This document shows positions 1 through 12,937 of a DNA stretch of 64,000 nucleotides, one piece after another. The stretch covers positions 1 through 64,000 of the forward strand of contig JAMYHX010000138.1 in assembly GCA_025529335.1 (NCBI GenBank). Reading direction: 5' to 3'. Below the pieces are notes generated by a model, which was not told the origin of the DNA, did not search any database, and saw only the letters and a list, made by a program, of their open reading frames with translations. A program made the translations under genes and the position numbers. Position 1 is the stretch's first letter; every line of letters begins with the position of its first letter. The stretch is from Rhizopus sp. PT2906. Taxonomy: Eukaryota; Mucoromycota; Mucoromycetes; Mucorales; Rhizopodaceae.

Positions 1-461
1 TGCTTCATAAGAACTGATGATCCATTATCATCATCGTCTGTTTCCATGTCGCGCCTTCTTTCTGCTTTGGATAACGCTGAACAGGTTCCTTTATGTTTCT
101 TTTTTAGGTGATCGTTGAATGACCTGGAAGTAGAAAGTCTGCTGGGACAATCAGGGCAACTGAATTTACTGTTGATTCTTTTAACAATGGTTGTCTCTAA
201 AAAAAGAAAAAAGTGAGCACAATGTCTTCTTGTTGGAAGAACTCCAGTTCTTACTTTTGTTTATGGTCACTTGTAAAGTATCCACATGGACATCATAACC
301 ATGGTTACCATCACACCACTAATAAATTGCAAAAAATGCTCACTTGGTGTGCCAACTCTCGCATTCACTTCTACAAGGTCGATGGCTTCATCATTATCTC
401 TCTTTCTCTTCTTTATGGGCGCCACCTTCTTCTGAGCAGCTTTTGTCTTACGTAGGGTCAA
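1..461 (-). CDS. C2H2 zinc-finger protein, N-terminal part (gene runs off the window)
   Basis: The start codon is at 461. The first exon encodes a basic N-terminus with a nuclear-localisation-like run (PIKKRKRDND). An intron is inferred from about 318 down to about 198; it joins in phase to a second exon that reads to the window edge. That exon carries one C2H2 finger: a CPDC pair followed by HLKKKH (C-x2-C ... H-x4-H), then an acidic DDDD stretch. Nucleic-acid binding in the nucleus is the family expectation; target and role cannot be read from this fragment. The donor I chose (GTGTGATG) is weak, and another donor nearby is possible. The C-terminal part lies outside the window, so further fingers may exist. 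Confidence 0.6.
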
Positions 462-1283
462 ATCAATTATTCCTTTTTCACAGTTCGCTCGAACAATTGT
501 AATAGTTATCGATTTTCACCATTAAAAAGGTTCAATTTGAACCTGTAGAAAGAAATACTCTCAGAGAGTCGAAAAGGAAATAATGATTATTTGTTCTATT
601 TCCGGATCCAAACGCACCAGATTTTTTTTTTTTGCCCAGTCATCTTTTGAAGGGTATGCACGCTATTCCGTTGAACGTTTTGATGACTGCCTTACAGGCC
701 GTCCTATTTAATAAACAATTATACATGCGACATTTTTTTTTTTTTTTGAAAAGCATGACACTATTTTCCTGAATTGTGCGACACTTTAATTTTTTTTCTT
801 GCGACATCATTTTGGCAAAAGGTGTATACACTAAAAAGGTTAATTTGGAAGGAATAGGATTTGTCAATAAATAATGTAAATTTCCTGAACAACCCATCAT
901 TCTGCCATATGCTTACCATTTATCATTGCTAACCTCATTAGTCTGTCTCTAGCAATCCTAAGAGGTAAAACGAGTGATTTATGATCATTTGCATATAACT
1001 TGCATAGTGCTCATGCCCTTGGTGGTCTCATCGCTCTGGTCTAGTCTAGACAATCTATGATAGCCCTTTTATTTTAGAGTATTATCAGTTTGTGCGATTA
1101 GCATCATAAAATGACTTTGTTGCTTTTTGATGGGAATACAAACTTTCAAATTCCTAATACACTGATTCGGCCTTGTATCCGATCCATAGACTAAGCCTAG
1201 TAAATAAAAAAAAGTGATGATCGTTTATTGGATAAAGACAGAATTCAAGGAAAATAAGGAGAGGGGGGAGCGGAAGAAGGCGG
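462..1283. other. Intergenic, no gene seen
   Basis: AT-rich sequence between the zinc-finger gene (upstream side) and the 3' end of the GPI7-like gene. It has several T or A runs (for example 623-632 and 731-746). Short open frames here have no recognisable motif or splice partner. Confidence 0.6.
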
Positions 1284-4200
1284 TCAATCAAGAGTATTAT
1301 TACAGATAAACACCAAGAAGAGGGAACCAATAAAAGCTTGAACTGTCCAATGAAATAGGCAATTCCATACAACCTGATATAAATATTTTGGAGAAAAGAC
1401 AGTCCAGATAAATAAATGCTCCCTCAGGATTGTCACCGAAATCGATAAAAAGGACAGTGCCACACTAAAAAAGACAGACTGTGTGATGATGAACATGGTC
1501 CATCTTTTTGGAATGTCTATCGTTGCACATGAATCGGCAATAAGCGACCAAGAGGCAAATGCCCACCATACACTCGCGGACCAGTTGGAGATAAAGGTAA
1601 GTGTTCCTATCAGGAGCGTGTCGTATCCTTGAACACCAACATAGGCATTGCTCAAATCCACAGAGGCTAAAGAGTTGGAATGGCCTGTCATAAAGAAGGA
1701 TGCATGACACAGACAAGTCATCATGATGGCCAATGTCGATACTGACAGTTGGTTTATCTTTATCAGGTATTGCTGCCACAGTTTAAAGATGTGATAATGT
1801 AGATAGAATATAAGGAATAGCGCAGCATTATTTGTTCCGTTAAGTAGAATAAGGAGAGGTGTTGCTGTGTGCAATAGCAATTCTACTAGTCTACTGTTGT
1901 CATTACCTGGCAACAAAATGACGTTAATCTCTCCTTTTTTTTTTGTAAGCCTTTGTTTGTACACCTCGCTTACCAAAGCTTCTATTGTCTTCTAAGTTGA
2001 TTAGCTTTACTTTTCTTGTGATATAGCGTAACGCACACAGAACAAATAAGGCGGCCGCACCATAGTTGTATATCAATTGACCGAGTTGTACTTGGTCTAG
2101 TGAACACACCAATTCCATATTAAGTAAGCCTTGATATAACTCAGGCACAGATTTCATTATGTTCCCATCATGGCCGGTAACAGTTGGATCTGACCGAATC
2201 TTGTACACGAGTACAAGTGTAGAGCAAAAAGAGATGATAAACAGATAAAATGCCTTGGAAATATTTAAAATTACATTCGCAGGTTGATAGACATCCTCTG
2301 CCTGCGTTTTGCCTAATTCAATCACGTTCTTGGAGGCAAGGGCGACTGTCGTACCTAAAGTTAAAGCCACGAGATGCCATGGCGATATATAGTGTGATAA
2401 CATGCTTGATAATCCTCGATTCCATCCAACTGCTAATCGTACTGTTACTAGTTGAAGAAAGCACAGGATGGCCGAATAAATAGTAAGTTTGCTTGACGAA
2501 TGGACTGTATAGAGGCTTCAAGAGTATAAGAACAAGATAAAAGTCATTCTATTTAAATTACCTTTGTACTACACCTAACAGAATAAATGTTTGAAGGAAA
2601 TAATACCAAGTTGCATGCTCTTCTTCAACGTAACTGCTTGCAAACATACTAATCGAGTAAGCTCCCAAAAAAACAATTGAGAAATACCAGTTGAGCTTCC
2701 AGACTTGATCTGTCTTGTATCTCACTTGGTAATGCCAGACACAAAATAAGGTTGCACTAGATGCAATCAACGTTGTGCCTACTATCATGTAGCTTAGCTT
2801 ATAATCACTTGCAATATTTGCTAGCTCTGATTGTGTTAAGTCTATAAACTTGAGAAAGAGGTTGTTATTAGTCTTTTCTTTTCTTACTTTGACATTTAAT
2901 TACCTCATTAAACAGTACAGCTGCATCGTGAGCTGTCTGCTGTACTTGAGTTGAAAGATACTGTTCGTAAAGCACAGTAGCTCGAGCATACAGTTTACCA
3001 TGTAAGCTAGTGTTATCATCAAGATGTGAATGGGGCTCGCGGATATACTCTTGAACTGTTGGTATCATTTTTTCCAAAAGTTGTGCCAACTGAAACGCAT
3101 TTAGCTGTAAAGCTCTGAGTAAGCTGGTGGCTAGTAAAGAATAGTTGATTGAGGACGGAGAAAGTTAAAAACACTCTTGTACTTACTATCTTCTTCCTTA
3201 ATCAGATCAGTTATGACTCTACCAAGATTATTTCTTGGAATAGGGAATGAGAATAGCGATGCAAGTGTTGGTACCAAGTCGATCTGATCTATAACAGGAT
3301 ACCCAAACGCCGTTGATCTCTTTGTACTCTTTGCTTGTTTGAAATGTGGACGTGACTGAAACTGTGGGCTTAGAAAAACAAGAGCCTTGATGATATTAGA
3401 CTTTTTGATGCTTCATCTTTTATATAAGCTTACTGTAGATGTTTCTCCAGTCGAAGATCCCCCGTGATTCCCATTCTATTGACACCAATTACTTTTTCGT
3501 TTCATTTTCAATACGATCAACACACTTACATCATTCATTCCGTGATCACCACAAATAACAATCAATGTGCCTTTTGCCTTGGGGTCACTAATAAGCCTTT
3601 CAGCATCTTGTTTTGATACAATATCAAAGATAGATTCAATAGCCTTGTCCATTTCTCTTTGCTTTGGCTGCATCAACGGACTGTTGGGCCCACCCAAATG
3701 ACCGATATGATCTAAACCCAGGTAATGCATGATAAGTACGTCCCATCTTTCCTTGGCTATGTCTTGTTGAATATGCCTAGAGACATTCAAATCTACTTGT
3801 ACAGTGTCCTATCTGCTGTTATCTAATCTTGTTCCCTTTGTCTGATTTCCAAAAAAAGGCACTTACGGATACATAAAATGACGTTGTTCCATCTGTTTTA
3901 TCAAAGAGACCAGGAAATAGTCTGATCCATGTGTCATCACCAAAGAAATACATCGTCTTGTTGGTTTTCTTCAATTGATGAACCCAGTTATCATGAAAAT
4001 CAAGAGAGGAGCTTGTATCTGATTCGGCAATATTCAGTATCGCGTCTAGGAAGCTCGGAATAGTTCCTGTCGTCAGTGCCTTGATGCGTGGCATAGTGAC
4101 AGTGGGTGCTGTTGCTTTTGCTGTGAAGGGTATTGCTGTTCCATATTCTATTTGACTACAAAAGAAAAGAGACTTAGTTTCTCCTCTTCTTCTTCTTCTT

Positions 4201-4611
4201 GTAATGTTGTCACCTTTTTACAAAACGAAAACCCGATTGCTCTCCAAAAACGAAATCACTAAAAGAAAGTAAAAAGTAAGCACGAAGCAAGTGTACTTGT
4301 TATTATTACTTTCGAAGTGCGTCAATGACAATAAATGCAAGTCTATCAAATACAGGTTCCTGCCAATAATGTTTATGCAAATCGTCTGCTAATGACAAAG
4401 GAACATCTTGTTGTGTGGCAAACCCTGAAAGGTATATTTTATAGGGAAAAAACCCCTTGGCAAATAAGCCTATGCCTATTATCTGTATGCACGCGAGTAC
4501 AAACAGGTATAGTAGGTTGTGCCTTATACTTGACATGAAAGACAGAGAGAGATACTTGTGTAACATTTCCCTCTTTGAGGTACCTGTGACTTGAAGGTGG
4601 CTTGTTCTCAT
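1284..4611 (-). CDS. LAS21: GPI ethanolamine phosphate transferase 2 (GPI7/LAS21, PIGG)
   Basis: Adds ethanolamine phosphate to the second mannose of GPI anchors in the ER membrane (family knowledge). About ten exons join in phase; the first are 4611-4310, 4258-4214, 4155-3865 and 3808-3530. The N-terminus has one membrane segment ending in GFFP, then an alkaline-phosphatase-like catalytic domain with VIDALRNDFVFG, the TVTMPRIKALTTG segment (catalytic Thr), GDDTW, LGLDHIGH and GDHGMND metal-site motifs. The C-terminal half is a chain of hydrophobic membrane segments up to the stop at 1284. LGLDHIGH with GPNSPL is typical of PIGG rather than PIGN or PIGO. The start is uncertain: the Met at 4611 is the longest choice, but the internal Met at 4536 would give the usual short cytosolic tail. 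It is transcribed divergently from the L1-domain gene. Confidence 0.93.
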
Positions 4612-4673
4612 TTTTACTACTTTTCTTTTTTTGCTTCTTTTAACTTATCTTCTCTCTCTCTCTTTCTCAACCA

Positions 4674-5817
4674 ATGACTCAGTTAGATCTAAACCAAGTA
4701 AATCTAGTACCTCAAAGTGCGATCGACTGTTATACTAATACTTATTCATATAGGCAAAAAAGGCCATATCTGCTTTATACAAATATCAAGCAAACAGAGC
4801 TAGCAATGATCTATTGGAAGATGAGACGGATAATAACATCAGTATTCAAATCAGCACTCATGCTATCAATAAGCATAAACCCAAAGCAAAACCAAAAAAG
4901 ATGTAACTATATTAAACTGAACGGAAATAGTTTAAATTTAACTTTTTATAGTACTTTAAAGCATTCACCATATCCCAGTAACATTGAAATCTGTTTAATA
5001 ACAAAAAGCAACCCAACTGAAATTGAAGCACTCATCAAGAAGCAAAATGTTCCTTTTATCAAAAAAGTAAATATATGAAAAAAAAAGAGAGAGAGAGAGA
5101 AAAAGGGCTGACAGATATTTGATTAGGTCATCACGCCTCTTTTGTTAAAGACAACCTACAAAACATATGAATCTAAAAGAAAGTTAGCGGCATCGTACGA
5201 TCTTTTCTTGGCTGATGATCGTATTTCTCACCTTGTACCTGAATTGTTTGGAAAATCATTTTTGGCAAGAAACAAGTAAGGATAAGAAGATTGTTGTGTA
5301 AAGATTGACTCATTTTCTTGATAGAATTCCTATTCCAGTAAAAATCAATGGATCTTTAAAGAATACTGTCGAAAAGACCTTAAAGTGTACTTTTGCTAAA
5401 GTGAACGCTGGTACCGTTACGTAAGTAATCATGTGTTTTTTATGTCTGTGTATTGACCCAATTTATAGTTCGATAAAGATTGGTAGCTTTGGTATGAAAC
5501 AATCTGAAATCTTGGAAAATTACGAAGCTGCCGTGCCTCAATTAGTTGAGCATATTGCAGCTGGATGGAAAAACGTAAATATTATCGGTTTGAAGTCAAA
5601 TGGATCTCCTTTATTACCTATCATATGTATCTTGCCTGAAGGAAAGGAAGAAGTAGAAAAGAAGGAAGAAGTAGAAGAGAAGGAAGAGAGTAAAGAAGAT
5701 GACAAGGAAAGTGAAAAGAAGAAGAAAAAGGTTGAAAAGAAGACAGCCGAGGTTAAAAAGATACAAAAGAAGGTTGGAAAGAAGAACGTTCAAAAGAAGA
5801 AGGGTGGAAAGAAATAG
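4674..5817 (+). CDS. Ribosomal L1-domain protein (Utp30/Cic1/RSL1D1 family), ribosome biogenesis
   Basis: Six exons reconstructed: 4674-4697, 4754-4902, 4952-5066, 5127-5275, 5325-5420, 5469-5817; all phases agree and give 293 residues. The order matches a eukaryotic L1-domain biogenesis factor: an N-terminal helix (AKKAISALYKYQ), LLEDE, a beta strand NISIQIS, ...ITLKHSPYPSNIEICLITK, then VITPLLLK, YDLFLADDRI, PELFGKSF, IPVKI and TSIKIGSFGM, ending in a long Lys/Glu-rich tail. Family members act in the nucleolus on pre-rRNA processing. The first intron holds TACTAATAC, a strong branch-point match. A straight reading of the first 400 bases passes through two introns and gives a wrong protein. 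Utp30 and Cic1 are hard to tell apart here, so I give no symbol. Confidence 0.85.
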
Positions 5818-5966
5818 ATGAATAAAAGTTTACGTGTTTAAATACAGTGTTTTTGTCTTGTTGTCCCTTTAGAGTTTTTATAGATCAAGTGTATACACAG
5901 TTTAAAGAGCCTTTGACTATTTATTTTTTATATTGTGACATTATGTGTGAGAGGGGGTTAACATTT

Positions 5967-8900
5967 CTACATGGTATTATTTGAAGTTTTTACAATTTTT
6001 GTGGGAGGTTCCTGTCCTGGGCTGGACAATGAAGAATGTGATCGTTTGTTGACAGAGGATGGATGAGAAGAATTACCATTACTATTGCTAATACGAGCAC
6101 GCATATCTTTGCTGATCTTTTGGTAATACTTTTCAAGCCTCTTTCCTTGATCATAAGCAAATGTGCCTTGTGCGTTGTATGTAAAGCAGTTTTTAAATAC
6201 GAGACGAATGTCGTGATCTATAGCTTTCAAGCTTGTATATTTCCCGCTTTCTAGTCTTTCCCAAATGGTTCTCAAGTCCATAGGATGCTTGATGATTTCA
6301 GCATAATCAGGTAATGCTACCAAATCCACAGGTTCGTTAAACAAAGCCGCTGATTCATGATAGGTTAGCTTATTGACCACGTTTTGAGCAATGCGTTTAT
6401 CGTCCCCCTTGATCGCATAAGGATCAGCAAACTCAGCCGACCAAATCTGATTAAAAAATGACTCTAATGCCTGACACTGTCCAACAACCCATGATTCGTG
6501 ATGATTGAAACTGTAGCAGTTCCAAAAGATCTGACGTACGTCTCGTTCCAAGTCCCATATATTCTTGTACTTGTCTTGCTCAAAGTTTCTTTGAATCAGA
6601 GACAAGTCCATAGGTCTCTTGATAACTTCATAATAATGTGGTACGCCTTCAGCAACAGCATCAACAGGTTTATGGAATGCTGCAGATGCTTGATGAGCCC
6701 ACAGTTTTTTGATGATGCGTTCGCATTTCTTCTTGTTGTTGGCATCCATCACTGGATTGATCGGAGGCTTAGGCTTGGGCACAGGAACTGCTGCTGCTTC
6801 TGGACCAGAGGGTGTTGCTTTCGGCGGCTTGGATGGCTTTTGACTTGAAGGCTCTACTCCAGTCATCGGTGATGCTGTTGTTGTTGCTGTTGTAGGAGTA
6901 ACTGCTTCAGCATTGCTTGCTGATGGGCGTCTTCGATTACCAAAGTACTTTTGCCAATCCGCATTATAATCATCTTCGAGCGCTTTGGCTTCATTATATA
7001 CATAGGTGTTTGGCGGATTGAAGGTATAACAGTTTCTAAACATCAGTCTCACGTCCTCGTCCATCTCTTCTGGGCTGGCATACTGATTGTTCTTTAGTTT
7101 TCCCTTGATCGTACCCAAATCCATCGGTTTCTTGATAATGGTAAAGTAGTGTGGAACACCTTGTCTGATAGGATCAACCGGACGCAGAAACTCAAAAGCA
7201 TGAGGATTCGTCATGGCATTAACAATGATAGTTTCCATCTTTTCATAATCTGTTATCGGCTTGGCCTTCTTCTCTGGTGCAGACGGTAGAGACAGAGTGA
7301 TGGGCTTGATAGTCTCTTGTGGAGGTTCAAGAGGAATTGGACTTGGTGTCTTCTTTGATACTTCCCTTACAACTTCAGGCTCATTGCTAGTCGATGCCGC
7401 AGGACTGACAAAGGTGCTGAGCTGTTTGGGCTTTGGTTGTTTCAGTTTGATAACAGGAGGCGTTGTATCATGGACGATAGTTTGCGGTTTGGCCGGCGTA
7501 GGATTTTCTACAATGGTCATATTTTGTGTTTCGTCTTGTTCTTTGCCTCGTAAACTGGCTACTTCCTTTTCAAATACAGCTTCGAGTGCCTGTCCTTCAT
7601 TATACACCAGTGTTCCAGGACTATTATAGATATAGCAATTATTTAACATTAAGCGTATATCATCTTCAAATTGTCGGAACGTGGTATATTCTTTGTTTTC
7701 TACTTTGCGCTTGATGACACTCAAGTCAATTGGGTTCCTGAGAGTAATAAAGAGTAATAAGTGTGCGTATTCATAAACATTAATGCATGACTTACTTGAT
7801 AATTTTATAATAGTTTGGTGCACCGTCCAAGACTTCATCTACAGGTTGAACAAAAGGTAATGCACATCTGTACTTGTTTATCTTGTTTAGCACACGTCTG
7901 CATTTCTTCAACTCTTCAGCTGTGGCACTGTCTACAACCTTCTTGTGCTTCGGTTTGCTCACTGGAGCCGGTATAGAAGCTGTAGCTTGCAGAGGAGGTT
8001 GTGTAGTGCTTTCTGACTGTGCTTTCTGTTTCTCAGTTTTACGTTGACCACTAATGGAAAGTGTAATGATATTAGGTGATGGTGTCGGTGTAGATACTGC
8101 ATCAGATACAGCAGCCTTGGGCTCTTCACGTATAGTCACGTTTCTTTCTGCGTGGTCGGTAGATGAAGACACGGATGACGGCAGAGTGACAGTTATTCCT
8201 GATTTGGTAGAGGGAGTAGTCTCTGTATCTTGTGAAGGAGCTTCTGCTCTGATATGAATGCTTGGTTTTTTGGATTCTATAAAGACATATATATGGTAAA
8301 TGGAACACTAATCAACTATAATAGTAAAGAACTTACTTTCATCAGTTCGTGGCTTTGGTTTACTGAAACGAATGATGGGTGGTTGTTGTTGGGTAGGCGT
8401 AGAAGGCTCAGATGTATCTTCACCCATATCTTGAGGCTAATTTAAAGAAAATTGTCAATGGATATAAATGATACAGGATGTGTGGATAGATTACCTGTAG
8501 AGTAGGCACACGAATGGTCACTTTGAGGCCAACATCGATAGGCTTAAAGACATACTCTGAGAACTGAAGCAAGTATTTACGAATGCAGTGATCAATCTTT
8601 GCATTTTCTGATGAACTAGATATAAAGTTAAGATTGAGTTCTCTCTCTTTTCTTTTCCTCTTTCTTACTTTAATAGTTTCCATAGAGACTGTTGTAATTC
8701 TGTATCATTTTCAAAACGCTTTCGCAAATTTTCGACGCTGGATTGGAATTCTTGCTGCGGCGTTTTGTGCGTCAAAGACCGATCATCGTCAATGACCACT
8801 TTGCCCTCTTCTTCCGCGAATTCCTCAGTATATTTATTTATCGCAGACACATCATAAGTTTCTTTCAAAGCTAATCCTAACCATGCCAGCATGGCGCGTG

Positions 8901-11900
8901 CTACATAGTGTGATACATAGACAGAAGGATCCTCTTTGATTATACCAAGTAAGTACTGATTTAGAGCAGGGTCTGAAAGACCACAGAGAATGTACAGGCT
9001 GTCAAATGCCGTCAAACGCACTTCCAAAAAGTTTCCGTATCGTGTATATTGCATGAATAAGGACAGATTAAGCGGTAAGAGATCCTTTAGCATCAGTTTT
9101 GTCATGGTCTAAAAACCTGTTAGATAGGTTCTTTCTTTTTTATAACAAGGTACCTTTAAACATGTGACGGTAATAATATTGTGATAGGTAGGAATGACAT
9201 AATCCAGTGTTCTGAACCGCTCGATCTCTGCTTTAGCTGCAGCATTCACTTGTTCGCCTTCTATATCATCTAGCTTTAAAGCTTCATCTGACGCAGGTAT
9301 GAGTGCATCTCCTAAAGCAGAAATAAGTGTAGCAACATAGTAACAATCAGAAAATTCGTTTCCAATGTTATCATTGTATCGTAAAAGATCCAGTAGGAAT
9401 TGTCGAATTTTCACTGGTGTCAGTCCACGTTCATCACGAATTTGCGAAAATGCGACGACGGAAGCCTTTTGGAGAAAGTAATCAGACAGGTTTGAGAAAT
9501 TGTTGGGTTTGGGTATGGAATGAATGAGCGGAAAGTCATTCATTTGATCATTACTGTCATTTTGAGAGTTTATAGGAAAACAGAAGCGCTGGTGAAACAT
9601 CTTGCTTAGTTGATGCAAACCAACCCATTTTAAGCTTGGGATTGCACAGCTTGCTAATCCGTAGGCTGCTTCCATACGTATCTTGTAAAAGCATTTTGGG
9701 TCCATGATGGCACGTAGTAAACTAGTCGATGTGGCGTAGGATGGCATATATTTAAGCGCGTCAATTGCTTCATGTTGAGCAACAACGTCTCTGTCTTTGG
9801 TTAACTGTGCTGCCCACATGTAATCTGGTTGCTTAAATTCGACTACACAGACCCACTCGAATTCTGCATCAAGACGGATCCAGTCAAACATAGCACTGGC
9901 AGCACCACTTGTATCCTCTTCATCCTGGCCCCATTCGACAATTCTCCATTCTTTCTTCTTGCTTGGATCTTCAAAGATAGGCATACCAAGGCCCAGACTA
10001 GGAATAATTCCTAGCACCGTCGTCTGATCTCCGCCTTCTTCGTTTTCTTGTTCTTCCTCAGCTACAGCAGCGGCGGCGGCGGCTTGTTTGGCTTGAAATC
10101 GCTTTGTGTTTCGACGAATACGCTTATACTTTGTGTTGAACTGAACCTCGAACTTTTGCTTATTGGCTTGAATATCAAGAATGTGTTCATAAGGAGTACC
10201 ATCTGCTTCGTGGATGCGGACAGTCAGGTTGCCAGTAAAAAGTGGCGTCATAAGTTGCTGGTACTCTGTGCCGTATGACATATCGTCCGGACTGACAATG
10301 AGAGCATTGGTATTTTCTTGTCGCATAAAGATTTCAACGACCATCTTCTTTCGATTAAAGTGAAATGAAAATGAGAACCTTGGGCAGCCACTTCTGTAGA
10401 TCCACTGTTCGGCAAATACTTTTGTATCGAAGCCACTCACTTTTCGACATACTCTTAAAAAGTAATGTGTACTGATCGCGTTCTGTGCTAGTTCACCACT
10501 CATGGCTGATACAAGGATTTTAGGCAGCACTCTTGACAGACCGAGTGTGCCACCTCCTTTACACATTCTTTTATCCAGCATATAGACCACAAGTGGTGCT
10601 TTTAGTTCGATAAATTCAAGATCTTCAGGATCGAGTGGATATGGTAAAGCAGGATTGTAGATAGGCGGTCTGTTGATATCCATAATACAACATAACTCCA
10701 TATCCTATATAAATAAAAGAAAAGGATATTAGGCATACAAAAAAGGAGATGTACAAAGTAAGAAAAATTACCTTCTTTAGCCTTAGCCTATATTCGTTAT
10801 TTCCCAAATGTCTCTTGATGAAGAGTGATCCCATATAGTTTGCCAATCCTCTCACTAACCATGTGTCTGGCCAAGATTTCTGAACAATATAAATACCGAA
10901 CCACTGTCTTGCAAGCTCCTGACTGAGCTCACGTCTGGTGCTGTAGATTTGATCGATTATATCGGCCGAATGAAGCAATCGAGAGCTACAGATAGCCAAT
11001 GATGCACTTGAAGCAACATTAGCCCATGCATCCTCCACAAACACTAGTTTATAATCTGAAAATGGATATGATCCATACTCTTGAGTATAAAAGTGCATTG
11101 CCTTAAATATGATAAATTAGTTATATATCTATCTATCAGCTGAACAAAGGGTGATCCTTACATGCATCAAAAAACTACAGGTCACATTCAATTCTTCTTC
11201 AAATCCTGGTAGCCCGAACGCATAAATGTTACACATCATATTGATTTCAGCCATCAGTGTCTGCTGTTGATTCTCATCCAAATCGGCTGCTGTTAGGACT
11301 TCTTCTTGAAGTTGCTGAGGCGATAACTTGATCATCTCAAATGGACCGACAGCAAATCCGATGAATGGCGCGGGCGTTGGCACTGAAAGACTGTAATGAA
11401 CAATTTTTTTGGTGGTATCAGTGGGATGAATGACTTGCTCAATGAGATCCCCACTGCAAACTACCATCATGCAGTCCTCCTCGTCAAAAGCACCTTCTCC
11501 ATCATACTCTGGTATCGTATTTCCGCTTTCCTTTCTAGGTACAATAAACTCCATGTCCCACGTACATCTTTCTGATATTCTATCCACGCACGGTAGCCAT
11601 GATCGCGTTGATCCTGGTAATGGTTGATTGACAGTATACATATGATTGGATCGCTATTGCCCATTTATATATCAATAAATTGATTATTGATTAACATGTT
11701 TATACGACTTACATAAGGCGCGATCTCGTCGTCTTTTTGTACATATACGATGCCATTTCGAGGATCTTCCAGCGTATATTCGATTCGCACGGTCAGGAAG
11801 GCATAAACAGGTTCTGTCTCTGGAGGTTTATCCTCATTCTCTTTCTGTTGTTGCTGTTGTTGTTGTTGTTGTGATCTCTGCTGTGGTTGTGGGGTTGGTT

Positions 11901-12442
11901 GTGTGACAATTCTTGTGCCAATCTATTGAAAAGTCAGTCAAGCATGTACATACAATGTTGATTGACACATTACTTGTTTTATACAATCGGGAGGCAATTG
12001 AATTGACATTTCTCCTTCGTCAGCTTCTCGTAAGGCATTCAAATATTTACTTTTATAAACTTGGTGATGAGCAATTGTGGTTGAAGGTCCAAGGTTAAGA
12101 TCGAGTACTGGGTCAGACAAAGTGAATTCAACAGGTATATCGTTAACAAAGGTCTTTATAATTTCTATAATAATATGAATGCTTTGGTCGTTGATAATAT
12201 GTATATATGCTTACTGCATTGTCGACAGTTGATTTTAATGGAGGATAGTTTATTATGAAGTGGTTGAATGGTTAATTCTGCTAGGCCTTTGATAAATTTA
12301 TGGCTGGGATCTACTTCAATAACAAACCGTTCATGACTTGTATAAATTCAAAAAAAAACCAACATTAGTCTTGTGTGTTTAAGCTTATTTTTATTGGAAA
12401 TACTTATAATGTAAACGCCTTTTTGAGAGCGTCTCGTTGCAT
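5967..12442 (-). CDS. TAF2: TFIID subunit TAF2 fused to four bromodomains
   Basis: One gene of about a dozen exons and roughly 1,950 residues. The N-terminal two thirds is the M1-aminopeptidase-like fold of TAF2 (SHERFVIEVD, RSWLPCVDRISERCTWDMEF, YPFSDYKLVFVEDAW, DTWLVRGLANYMG). Its zinc site is lost: HEXXH is replaced by QELAR in QELARQWFG, as expected for non-enzymatic TAF2. A polyGln run lies near 11,850. The C-terminal third carries four bromodomains; each keeps the acetyl-lysine-binding Asn (NCYIYN, NCYTFN, NCYSFN, NCFTYN). Joins from 9105 to 7737 (for example LWKLLN/SSSENAK, VPTLQ/PQDMGE, YYKIIK/NPIDLS) keep phase with no stop, so TAF2 and the bromodomains are one reading frame. The start at 12442 is tentative: the first donor (GTTTAC) is weak. 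It would bind core promoters and acetylated chromatin in the nucleus. Confidence 0.88.
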
Positions 12443-12937
12443 CACTTGGTATGATTTTAAAAAAGATGTTCAAAAGAGAGTAAAAGAGATTTTGACTGCG
12501 GAGTTCTGATAGTATACGTCACCTTTTTTTTTTATTTTTTTGTTTGCTTAGTGCATGATAGTTTACCACTTCACTGGAAAGACAAAAGAGAGACTACAAT
12601 AAAATAATCCCCGCTTCTGGCTCTGTCTTTCTAACTTGAAAATAATAGATGACTATTGAAGGGTGATTACTATTAGCTAAGACGACGCGTGAGCATGCGC
12701 ACTTGAATTGATTTCTAGAAAAATACTTCTGCCAATCAAATACATTTATTTCGTGTCGTCTTTATTTATTTACAGAGAAAAATTTTTTTTCTTTTACACA
12801 TATATTTTTTCACATTAAAGCACATTTGAAATTTCTTCATTTCATCTGTTAAAGAAAGGAATCAAAACATTCAAGATTAACCTTTAAATAAACCTTTTAT
12901 ACCTAAAGGACACTAAACTCGTTGACTGTTTTGAAAA
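12443..12937. promoter_or_regulatory. Divergent intergenic region between TAF2 and the UBE2E gene
   Basis: About 495 bp separating two divergent start codons. It has long T runs (12524-12541, 12783-12792) and AT-rich stretches. No gene or clear TATA box could be assigned; it presumably holds both promoters. Confidence 0.5.

Noticed and set aside
640..900. Minus-strand open frame of 86 codons
   Set aside because: Low-complexity Lys/Phe from A/T runs; no motif, no splice partner.
995..1016. 16-base match to 35,380 (TTGCATAGTGCT)
   Set aside because: One mismatch in 16 bases is expected by chance in 64 kb of AT-rich DNA.
4674..5078. 134-codon single-exon gene at 4,674
   Set aside because: It reads through two introns; splicing gives the L1-domain protein instead.
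7261..7629. Plus-strand frame across the TAF2 bromodomain region
   Set aside because: Antisense shadow; Cys/Gly/Val-rich and without conserved motif.
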